A stretch of 5,312 bases of DNA from Ruminococcaceae bacterium UBA6855 (GTDB lineage: Bacteria > Bacillota > Clostridia > Oscillospirales > Acutalibacteraceae), in NCBI GenBank assembly GCA_002451755.1, contig DKDF01000098.1, positions 1 to 5,312 on the forward strand, written 5' to 3'. The notes under the pieces are model-generated. The model saw nothing but the letters and a program-made list of their open reading frames with translations. It searched no databases and had not been told where the DNA came from. The position numbers were made by a program, and so were the translations under genes. Positions 1 through 5,312 of this stretch are shown here, one piece after another (position 1 is the stretch's first letter; every line of letters starts with the position of its first letter).

Positions 1-16
1 CAAATATTTCTTTCAC
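1..16 (-). CDS. 5' end of an unidentified gene (partial)
   Basis: Read on the minus strand, a strong Shine-Dalgarno GGGAGGA (21-27) lies five bases (counted from GGAGG) before a GTG codon at 14-16, followed by Lys-Glu-Ile-Phe before the window ends. The SD match, the spacing and the 78-base gap after the preceding gene suggest the start of a further leftward gene. Only five codons are visible, so nothing can be said about its product. It may be co-transcribed with the membrane protein genes upstream of it or have its own promoter in 28-94, where I see no convincing -35/-10 pair. Confidence 0.45.
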
Positions 17-20
17 GCTA

Positions 21-27
21 TCCTCCC
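21..27 (-). promoter_or_regulatory. Strong ribosome binding site of the left-edge partial gene
   Basis: On the minus strand the bases read GGGAGGA, nearly the full anti-16S complement, with a five-base spacer from GGAGG to the GTG at 14-16. This is the main evidence that a gene starts at the window edge. Just upstream of it on the same strand (31-47) is an A/T tract of six A and seven T flanked by TTAA-like ends. It has no GC stem, so I do not call it a terminator. Confidence 0.5.
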
Positions 28-94
28 GTTTTAAAAAATTTTTTTAACTTATTACGGCGACATTAGACGAAAACATTTTTATGCAAATTATTTT

Positions 95-580
95 TCACAA
101 GCTCAAAAACTCCCCGAATTTTGCATCGACATTGTGAGATTCGGGCTGTGATTTTGTATAAGACAAAATCATATCTTCCCACATTTTCTTGTATTGTTCG
201 TATGTTGAATCCAATAACACGATAGCCCGCGGCTCCATATTGCCGGTTTCTTCGAACACATTCATTACGCTGAATGGCAGGAAGTGTTTGTTTCCCGAAA
301 AAGCGAGACCGGAAATCTCTTTCCAATAAACTTTTCGGGGAGAATTGCGTCCCTGTTTGAAAACGAAAAAATCATCGTGGATTTCAATATAATCTCCTGC
401 GCCCATTATCGTATAAATCGTTATAAAAGCAAACGGGATTATTGCGCATACCAGCGCCGTCAGCAGTACGCGTATTGAATAAAACCTGATTATCACTGCG
501 ATTGAGATAAGAATAACCGCAAGGCATATCGATAGCAGCAGTGCCAAACCTTTTGTATCCCTTTTGTACTTCTTATTCAT
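95..580 (-). CDS. Two-helix membrane protein with a soluble C-terminal domain, function unknown
   Basis: A 161-residue protein I cannot assign to a named family. The N-terminus is basic (NKKYKRDTK), followed by two hydrophobic segments at about residues 11-31 and 37-59 that would form a membrane hairpin. The remaining 100 residues are soluble and begin with alternating beta-like segments (YIEIHDDFFVFKQ, 64-76; then a KVYWKEISGLAF segment, 83-94). Two helices followed by 'hydrophobic readout, basic turn, W-x-x-I' is the layout of bacterial PH-like (YcxB/bPH-type) membrane proteins, but this is resemblance by eye only. The ATG start is preceded by AAGGAT at suitable spacing. The gene follows the 107-residue membrane protein gene after 18 bases, so the two are probably co-transcribed and may act together. 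The reading frame is intact. Base composition is visibly more AT-rich than in the enzyme genes of the window. Confidence 0.8.
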   Translation of the reverse strand: MNKKYKRDTKGLALLLSICLAVILISIAVIIRFYSIRVLLTALVCAIIPFAFITIYTIMGAGDYIEIHDDFFVFKQGRNSPRKVYWKEISGLAFSGNKHFLPFSVMNVFEETGNMEPRAIVLLDSTYEQYKKMWEDMILSYTKSQPESHNVDAKFGEFLSL

Positions 581-598
581 TGATATCCTTTCTGATAC

Positions 599-922
599 TT
601 ACAGCAGATAGTCCAAAAGTGCTGTGTACCCTATAAAGATTATATAGAACAAAACGCCGATACATATTGTGAGAAAACACAGTATACCGTGCCATGGCTG
701 CTTTTTAACTTTTTTACTTAACAAAATCATAAATAAAACTATCAAAGACAAAGCAAACAACGATACTGCATGAAATGCTATCCTATTTCCCCAAAGCCCC
801 GGAATGGATGGTGCCGTAGCACATATCAGCATCGATATGACAGGAAGCAGTATCATGATTTTAGTAGATGTTTTTGTTTTCTTTATTTTTTCAAAAAGTT
901 CGGCAATTTTTTTCTTAATCAA
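599..922 (-). CDS. Small three-helix membrane protein, function unknown
   Basis: A 107-residue protein not recognised as a member of a named family. A Lys-rich amphipathic N-terminus (residues 1-21, with many KK pairs) is followed by three hydrophobic segments at about 22-38, 48-68 and 79-104. A basic loop (SKKVKKQ, 69-75) lies between helices 2 and 3, which suggests that loop is cytoplasmic. The start is TTG at 920-922. An in-frame TGA sits two codons upstream, so no longer start is possible, and AAGGATA at 931-937 supplies a ribosome site about nine bases away. The next in-frame ATG (Met-23) lies inside the first helix and is a worse choice. The gene sits 41 bases after the LOR/SDH enzyme gene and 18 bases before the next membrane protein gene on the same strand. 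Composition is AT-rich compared with the enzyme gene, hinting at a different origin or weak constraint. Confidence 0.75.
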   Translation of the reverse strand: MIKKKIAELFEKIKKTKTSTKIMILLPVISMLICATAPSIPGLWGNRIAFHAVSLFALSLIVLFMILLSKKVKKQPWHGILCFLTICIGVLFYIIFIGYTALLDYLL

Positions 923-930
923 AAGTCAAT

Positions 931-937
931 TATCCTT
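931..937 (-). promoter_or_regulatory. Ribosome binding site supporting a TTG start
   Basis: The minus strand reads AAGGATA here, about nine bases before the TTG at 920-922. No ATG or GTG is available between the in-frame TGA (926-928) and this codon, so this site decides the start of the 107-residue membrane protein. Confidence 0.5.
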
Positions 938-963
938 TTTGTTCGATTTTTTTACCGCTTCGC

Positions 964-2058
964 TTATTTCCCATCCCTGCTGATAAGATTGCGCTCGGCG
1001 TTGACGATGAAGTCCTGGATGTTCGTCACAACGCCCGTGATGCTCAGGCTTCCTCTGTCCTTGAGCTTGTTGACGGCGAACTCCGACACATCGACAACAT
1101 AGAAATATACGGGTCTGACAACGCCGTCCACCACCTGATATGACGGGGTCATGTTACCCGTCGCTATCGTGTGCAGCTGAGTGGCGAGGGCGATTACCGT
1201 CGTCGCCTCGCTCGTGTGCTTGCGCATGGCGTCCTGCGCGTCGTATACATTCGGTATAACATCGGGCAGAGGGCCGTCGTCGCGGATGGAGCCCGCGAGC
1301 ACATAGGGGATATTGTTCCTGACGAGCGCCTGCATGATGCCCGTGCGGACATTGTTCTGCTCGACATAGTTCTTTATTCCGCCCGCTTTGCGGACAAGGT
1401 TTATCGTGTGCAGGTGATGATAGTGCCCGTTGGGGACATTGTGCTTTGTGTATATGTCCTGCCCGAGCCCTGTGTGGAACAGATCGCCTTCGAGGTCGTG
1501 CGTCGCGAGGGCGTTGCCCGCAAAGAGCGCGTCGCAGTAGCCGTTGTTGATGAGCGACTCCATGGCGGCGCGGGAGTCGTGGTCGAACACGCAGGCGGGA
1601 CCCAGTACCCAGACTATCTTGCCGTGGTCGCGGTCGTGGCGCAGAATATCATAGAGGCGGTCGTAGTCGCGGGAATACGAAGTCTCGCGGCTCTGTCCCA
1701 TCCTGAACGCAAACGCCTGATCAACGCTGTTCTCCGGGGCGGAGAAGCCGTCCGTGTGGACGAAGATGCCGTCTCTGCCGTCGTCCGTGCGGTTGACGAC
1801 TACCTCGTCACCTTCCTTTATATTCCTCATCTCGATGGCATAGGGCATACCGTCTTTTATCACAACGGAGCAGTCCATGCGGCTGCCCGTGAGCATCTTC
1901 CACTCGCCGTTTATCTTGAAATATTCGGGATATATCGTGGTCGCGTAAAAATTCTCCGGGATGTAGCCGTCTCCCGCCTTTTCGGTCGTCACATCGGGAA
2001 AGGATATAAACGGCTCGCGGTCGAACTTCGGGGGAGTATATTTTTCCGGCTTGAACAT
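964..2058 (-). CDS. LOR/SDH-family protein, probable ornithine cyclodeaminase-like enzyme (stand-alone)
   Basis: A 364-residue cytosolic protein with no signal or membrane segment. It belongs to the 'LOR/SDH bifunctional enzyme conserved region' family (TIGR00300). Members include the C-terminal domain of cyanobacterial ArgZ/AgrE and the archaeal stand-alone ornithine cyclodeaminase. Family-type blocks seen: an N-terminal module ENFYATTIYPEYFKINGEWK (residues 35-54) followed by MDCSVVI (61-67); GPACVFDHD (153-161); YCDALFAGNALATHDLE (174-190); GHYHHLHTINLVRKAGG (211-227); the very characteristic VLAGSIRDDGPLPDVIPNVYDAQ (split as 253-262 and 263-275); LHTIATGNMTPS (295-306); and DVSEFAVNKLKDRGS (323-337). 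Known members bind NAD(P) and convert ornithine to proline with ammonia release; that this protein does so is inference. The arginine-dihydrolase domain of ArgZ/AgrE is absent, as in the archaeal form. The ATG is preceded by AGGTGA (2063-2068). The gene diverges from the glycosidase gene and heads a probable operon with two membrane protein genes. Substrate could also be another amino acid. Confidence 0.85.
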   Translation of the reverse strand: MFKPEKYTPPKFDREPFISFPDVTTEKAGDGYIPENFYATTIYPEYFKINGEWKMLTGSRMDCSVVIKDGMPYAIEMRNIKEGDEVVVNRTDDGRDGIFVHTDGFSAPENSVDQAFAFRMGQSRETSYSRDYDRLYDILRHDRDHGKIVWVLGPACVFDHDSRAAMESLINNGYCDALFAGNALATHDLEGDLFHTGLGQDIYTKHNVPNGHYHHLHTINLVRKAGGIKNYVEQNNVRTGIMQALVRNNIPYVLAGSIRDDGPLPDVIPNVYDAQDAMRKHTSEATTVIALATQLHTIATGNMTPSYQVVDGVVRPVYFYVVDVSEFAVNKLKDRGSLSITGVVTNIQDFIVNAERNLISRDGK

Positions 2059-2084
2059 AGTATCACCTGTTTTTATTTTTGTTT

Positions 2085-2118
2085 AGTATATAATATCATG
2101 CGCGGGGGTATAAATCAA
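2085..2118 (-). promoter_or_regulatory. Sigma-A type promoter of the leftward unit
   Basis: On the minus strand TTGATT (2113-2118) is separated by 17 bases from TATTAT (2090-2095), matching the consensus at 4 of 6 and 5 of 6 positions. An alternative -10, TATACT, overlaps it at 2085-2090 but has a poorer -35 partner. Transcription would start around 2083, leaving a leader of about 25 bases before the ATG at 2056-2058. It probably drives the LOR/SDH gene and the two small genes after it. Confidence 0.6.
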
Positions 2119-2130
2119 TCGCGGGATTGA
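2115..2130. promoter_or_regulatory. Perfect inverted repeat over both -35 boxes, candidate operator
   Basis: TCAATC (2115-2120), a four-base GCGG spacer, then GATTGA (2125-2130): a perfect 6-bp dyad. The left arm covers most of the leftward -35 box (2113-2118) and the right arm overlaps the rightward -35 box (2127-2132). A regulator bound here could control both units at once. The dyad may partly be a by-product of two TTGA-type -35 boxes facing away from each other, since TTGA is inside each arm. Arm bases beyond TTGA (the outward-facing C/G next to the spacer) also match, which slightly favours a real operator. No regulator gene is in the window. Confidence 0.4.
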
Positions 2131-2155
2131 CACAAAGCGTCACGGACTATATAAT
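2127..2155 (+). promoter_or_regulatory. Perfect consensus sigma-A promoter of the rightward unit
   Basis: TTGACA (2127-2132), exactly 17 bases, then TATAAT (2150-2155): both hexamers and the spacing match the housekeeping sigma consensus exactly. There is no extended -10 TG. Transcription should begin near 2162, giving a short leader of about 28 bases with GGAGG at 2179-2183 before the ATG at 2190. It would drive the glycosidase gene and, through the 19-base gap, the peptidase gene. Such a strong core promoter usually implies either constitutive high expression or tight repression. Confidence 0.85.
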
Positions 2156-2189
2156 CCATATGTAGGAAATTATATATCGGAGGGTCAAT

Positions 2190-3839
2190 ATGCGCAGTAT
2201 TATATTCAGATGGGTCATGCGCTTCGCTGCGGCTGCGGCGGGGATAACGCTGCTGTTTTCAATTATTCTGCCGTGGATAAACGGCGCGGAGTATGAGATA
2301 AACACTGCCGACGAGCGCTACACCGTCAATGCCGTTACGGATACAATAAATGTATGGAGCCCGTATGCTTTCGACGCGGACACTCAGCCTGACGGCGAAA
2401 ACGATGTTATGTCGTTTGTTAAATATATCGAGCTTATGAGCGCGACGGGCGGCAACGCCGAGCTCGATCCGTTTGTCGATCCGTCGGACAGAACAACAAA
2501 GACGGACTACGACTTTTCACGCATTATCGGAAGCTGCCGCGGAATACTCAACCTCGGCGCAAAGCCACTGATAAAGCTCGGCAATGTCCCGATGAAGCTC
2601 TCCGCCGAGCCGCTTATCGGCGCGTTCGGGGTCAATGTCCGCCCGCCCGAGGACTACAACGAGTGGTATAGATTTATCTGCGACTATGTCGGCACGCTCG
2701 TTGACGAGTTCGGACTGAGTGAGGTGCAGTCGTGGCGCTTCGGACTGCTCACGGAGTTTGAAAACGCCGACTGGTTCTATGCCGGGGACAAAGACCCGGA
2801 GCTTTCAAAAGAGGCTTACTGCAAGCTCTATGACTACACGGTCAAGGCGCTCACTGATACGCTGGGTGATGATGTCTACATTGGCGCGCATGCCATGGCG
2901 GCGACAGAGGGAATATGGGACGAGCGTGAGTTTATCCGCCACTGCGCCGAGGGCACGAACTACGCAACTGGCGAAAAGGGCACGAGGATATGCTATCTCG
3001 CAGCGTCGCACTATGACGGCAGCGTTGAGGCTTCGGCTGATATGACGCCCGCCGAGACTATAGAACACCTGCGCTCGGCCGCCGAGGAATACGGGCTTTA
3101 TAATCTTCACTACGGCATAGATGAAGGACGCATATACGGCGGAGCCGACGGCAAGGACGACCGCCAGCTGCTCTCCCGCGCGGTCGGCTATAACATACAG
3201 GCAGCATATGACGCGAAGCAGTATATCGAGTTTGCCGAGAATGATATAGATTATTTTTCATCGTGGGGCTACACAACCGGTTCTTCGGTTTGGGGCTATC
3301 CGTCGCTGTCGTATTACACCGCTCAGTGCTTTGCAAAGATGGCAGGGGCAAAGGCAGTTGGTATCACTGCAAACGCTTCAAAGCTGCCGAAGGTCGAGAC
3401 GGGCGCGCTCGCCGCGAAAAAGGACGGCACGCTCTATATTATGGCGTATAACTACAAGCAGAGGATAAAGTATTCTTTAAAAAGCAATACTGTTTTTAAG
3501 ATAAACGCGCCCGAATTTCAGGGAAAGACTGTCGAGATAAAGAAATATCTTATCGACAGCGACGCGAACTTCTTCGACGAGTGGCAGAGCGACAGGCTGA
3601 AATACGGCATATTAAAGAACAGCTTCTCGTGGTCGCCCGATGATTTTGCGTTGGATTCGGACACCACTCTATGCGGCGAGCGGGCGAAGAAGATATATAA
3701 AGAACAGCTGCGCGAAAAATATAAGCAGTGCGCAGTGCTCGACTGCACTACAGAGACGGTCGAAGTCGACGGCGAGCTTGTGCTCAAAAACGCAACCGAC
3801 CCCAACACGGTCGTTTTCTATGAGATAAGCGTCAAATAA
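2190..3839 (+). CDS. Membrane-anchored or secreted clan GH-A glycoside hydrolase, GH39-like
   Basis: A 549-residue protein probably cleaving glycosidic bonds in an extracellular glycan. The N-terminus has Arg 2, 7 and 11 followed by a hydrophobic core (about 12-30). This is a signal peptide or uncleaved anchor; there is no lipobox Cys. Residues about 50-400 look like a (beta/alpha)8 barrel. W182-R-F-G-L-L-T-E189 aligns with the WxFEVWNEP block of GH39 beta-xylosidases/iduronidases and makes E189 the candidate acid/base. H274 lies in SHYDGS, and E312 in GIDEGRIYGG is the candidate nucleophile. The 123-residue spacing of the two Glu is close to that in GH39 enzymes. From about 400 to the end, beta-rich sequence (KDGTLYIMAYNY) resembles the C-terminal beta-sandwich of that family. 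The Asn before the acid/base is replaced by Thr, so this may be a distant branch or another GH-A family; the sugar substrate is unknown. The ATG has GGAGG six bases upstream. The peptidase gene follows after 19 bases. Confidence 0.7.
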   Translation: MRSIIFRWVMRFAAAAAGITLLFSIILPWINGAEYEINTADERYTVNAVTDTINVWSPYAFDADTQPDGENDVMSFVKYIELMSATGGNAELDPFVDPSDRTTKTDYDFSRIIGSCRGILNLGAKPLIKLGNVPMKLSAEPLIGAFGVNVRPPEDYNEWYRFICDYVGTLVDEFGLSEVQSWRFGLLTEFENADWFYAGDKDPELSKEAYCKLYDYTVKALTDTLGDDVYIGAHAMAATEGIWDEREFIRHCAEGTNYATGEKGTRICYLAASHYDGSVEASADMTPAETIEHLRSAAEEYGLYNLHYGIDEGRIYGGADGKDDRQLLSRAVGYNIQAAYDAKQYIEFAENDIDYFSSWGYTTGSSVWGYPSLSYYTAQCFAKMAGAKAVGITANASKLPKVETGALAAKKDGTLYIMAYNYKQRIKYSLKSNTVFKINAPEFQGKTVEIKKYLIDSDANFFDEWQSDRLKYGILKNSFSWSPDDFALDSDTTLCGERAKKIYKEQLREKYKQCAVLDCTTETVEVDGELVLKNATDPNTVVFYEISVK

Positions 3840-3858
3840 CCCCAACGGAGGAATTGAT

Positions 3859-5312
3859 ATGAAATTCTGTGATATGCCATATGAGAGAATAGATGTTAAA
3901 GCGGCGACCGAAGCGCTCGATGCGGCGGCGGAACGCCTCAGCGCGGCAAAGACTATCGAAGAGGCGGAGAAAGCTTTTGCAGAGCGTGAAAAAATAATCT
4001 CCCATGTTCAGACGATGAGCACGATAGCCTATATCCGCCACACCGTCAACACCCTCGATGAGTTCTATGAGAAAGAGAACGACTTCAATGACGAAAACGC
4101 CCCTCTTATTGAGCAGAGCGAGCAGAAGTTCACCGAAGCGATGCTCAAAAGCCCGCTTCGCGCACAGCTTGAAGAGAAATACGGCAAGCTGATGTTCGTC
4201 AACGCGGAGCTTTCGCGCAGGTGCTTCTCGCCCGAGATAATCCCCGATCTGCAGGAGGAAAACAAGCTTTCGAGCGAATATCAGAAGCTGATAGCCTCGG
4301 CGCAGATAGATTTCAACGGCGAAAAGCTGAGCCTCTCCCAGCTCGGCGCATATAAAGAAAACGCCGAGCGCGACGTTCGCCGCGCGGCATACGAGGCGGA
4401 GAGCGGGTTCTATATGGCTCATGCCGACGAGCTCGACAGAATTTTTGACAGCCTTGTAAAATGCCGCACCCGCATTGCAAAAAAGCTCGGCTTCAACACC
4501 TTCACCGAGCTCGCATATTGCCGCCAAACGCGCAACTGCTATGACGCGAAAGATGTTTCGGCGTTCCGCTCGCGCATCGTGCGCGACATAGTGCCGGTCG
4601 TCTGCCGCCTGAAAGATATGCAGAAAAAGCGCATCGGCATAGACGACATGAAAATATACGACGACCCGTTCGCGTTTAAAGAGGGCAACCCGAAGCCCGA
4701 CGGCTCGTCCGAGGATATCCTCGCCGCGGGAAAGAAAATGTATGAGCAGATGAGCCCCGAGACGGGGGAGTTCATAAACTTCATGTATGACAACGCCCTC
4801 ATGGATGTCCTGAGCGCAAAGGGCAAGGCTGCGGGCGGCTACTGCACGGAGATACTCGAATACAAGTCGCCGTTCATCTTCTCGAATTTCAACGGCACTT
4901 CGGGCGATGTCGATGTGCTCACCCACGAGGCGGGTCACGCATTCGCCTATTACAGCGTCAGAGACAAAATGGAGCTTTGCGATCAGATAAGCCCGACTAT
5001 GGAGTCGTGCGAAGTCCATTCGATGTCCATGGAGTTCTTCGCATGGCCGTGGCACGGGCTGTTTTACGGCTCGGATGCCGTGCGCTCGCGCTTTGTCCAT
5101 CTCGAGAGCGCGCTGGTCTTCTTGCCCTACGGCACTATGGTCGACGAGTTCCAGCACATTGTCTATGACTCGCCGGAGCTGACTCCCGCCGAGAGAAACG
5201 AAAAGTGGCTTGAGCTCGAGCAAAAGTACCGCCCGTATATGGACTTCGGCGATGTCGATTTCTATTCAAACGGTCGCGGCTGGCAGAGACAGCTGCACAT
5301 CTATCTCTATCC
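3859..5312 (+). CDS. M3-family oligoendopeptidase (oligoendopeptidase F-like), 3' truncated by the window
   Basis: A zinc metallopeptidase that cleaves short peptides in the cytosol. No signal peptide is present. 484 codons are visible with no stop, and the family (TIGR02289-type, roughly 550-570 residues) suggests about 80 more lie past the window. The zinc site is clear: H356-E357-A-G-H360, with the third ligand E385 in ESCEVHSMSMEF exactly 25 residues after the second His, as in M3 enzymes. The N-terminal helical half contains the family-like IRHTVNTLDEFYEKENDF block (about 55-72). The last visible residues, W475-Q-R-Q-L-H-I-Y, match the conserved segment that precedes the substrate-binding Tyr residues. 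Start: ATG with GGAGG at 3847-3851, seven bases upstream. It lies 19 bases after the glycosidase gene on the same strand, so it is probably co-transcribed from the promoter at 2127-2155. No frameshift is seen, and all expected catalytic residues within the window are present. Confidence 0.93.
   Translation, partial: MKFCDMPYERIDVKAATEALDAAAERLSAAKTIEEAEKAFAEREKIISHVQTMSTIAYIRHTVNTLDEFYEKENDFNDENAPLIEQSEQKFTEAMLKSPLRAQLEEKYGKLMFVNAELSRRCFSPEIIPDLQEENKLSSEYQKLIASAQIDFNGEKLSLSQLGAYKENAERDVRRAAYEAESGFYMAHADELDRIFDSLVKCRTRIAKKLGFNTFTELAYCRQTRNCYDAKDVSAFRSRIVRDIVPVVCRLKDMQKKRIGIDDMKIYDDPFAFKEGNPKPDGSSEDILAAGKKMYEQMSPETGEFINFMYDNALMDVLSAKGKAAGGYCTEILEYKSPFIFSNFNGTSGDVDVLTHEAGHAFAYYSVRDKMELCDQISPTMESCEVHSMSMEFFAWPWHGLFYGSDAVRSRFVHLESALVFLPYGTMVDEFQHIVYDSPELTPAERNEKWLELEQKYRPYMDFGDVDFYSNGRGWQRQLHIYLY

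Noticed and set aside
29..48. AT-only near-palindrome considered as an intrinsic terminator for the leftward genes
   Set aside because: The stem would contain no GC pairs and the tract sits directly before a ribosome site. An A/T tract in a leader is a simpler reading.
63..326. 87-codon minus-strand frame overlapping the 161-residue membrane protein
   Set aside because: It lies almost wholly inside the better supported frame with two helices and a good SD, and shows no domain or ribosome site of its own.
923..963. Gap between the LOR/SDH gene and the 107-residue gene considered for a terminator
   Set aside because: It has an A-rich run on the transcribed strand but no stable hairpin; GCGAAGC offers only a two-pair stem. 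Read-through is more likely.
770..1102. 110-codon plus-strand frame across the gap between the 107-residue gene and the LOR/SDH gene
   Set aside because: It overlaps two better supported minus-strand genes, has low-complexity Phe/Tyr/Ser-rich composition and no clear ribosome site.
1171..2130. 319-codon open frame on the plus strand opposite the LOR/SDH gene
   Set aside because: Its product is dominated by V, R, A and E without domain signals, it has no ribosome site that I can see, and it would overlap the divergent promoters. The minus-strand frame matches a known family.
2719..3808. Several 60-110 codon frames on both strands inside the glycosidase gene
   Set aside because: All are shadows of the long glycosidase frame, rich in Arg and Ser, with no independent start signals.
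3832..5223. 463-codon open frame on the minus strand opposite the M3 peptidase gene
   Set aside because: The plus strand encodes an unmistakable M3 peptidase with an HEAGH site and the third Glu 25 residues on. The antisense frame is the usual by-product of GC-biased codon periodicity and encodes no recognisable domain.

Overview
The window looks like a bacterial chromosome segment, most likely from an anaerobic Firmicute of the class Clostridia (Oscillospiraceae/Ruminococcaceae-like). This is inferred from the moderately GC-rich coding style, strong GGAGG ribosome sites, sigma-A type promoters, and protein families common in that group. No 16S or other marker gene is present, so the taxonomy is a guess.

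The layout is two divergent transcription units separated by a 131-base intergenic region (2059-2189). Leftward (minus strand) there are, in order of transcription, a stand-alone LOR/SDH-family enzyme related to ornithine cyclodeaminase (964-2058), a three-helix small membrane protein with a TTG start (599-922), a two-helix membrane protein with a soluble C-terminal domain (95-580), and the probable first codons of a further gene running off the left edge (1-16). Rightward (plus strand) there is a membrane-anchored or secreted clan GH-A glycosidase resembling GH39 (2190-3839). It is followed after 19 bases by an M3-family zinc oligoendopeptidase (3859 to beyond the window end).

The intergenic region carries a perfect consensus sigma-A promoter for the rightward unit (TTGACA-17-TATAAT) and a good one for the leftward unit (TTGATT-17-TATTAT), back to back. 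A perfect 6-4-6 inverted repeat overlaps both -35 boxes and is a candidate shared operator.

Functionally, the leftward enzyme points to ornithine/proline-type amino acid metabolism. The rightward pair points to glycan trimming outside the membrane plus peptide breakdown in the cytosol. No pathway in the window ties the two units together, and the two small membrane proteins have no recognised function. I saw no RNA genes, mobile elements, CRISPR arrays or clear intrinsic terminators. I do not see convincing evidence for a wholly new system. The most notable points are the palindrome-bearing divergent promoter, the stand-alone LOR/SDH enzyme, and the glycosidase with a degenerate acid/base motif.
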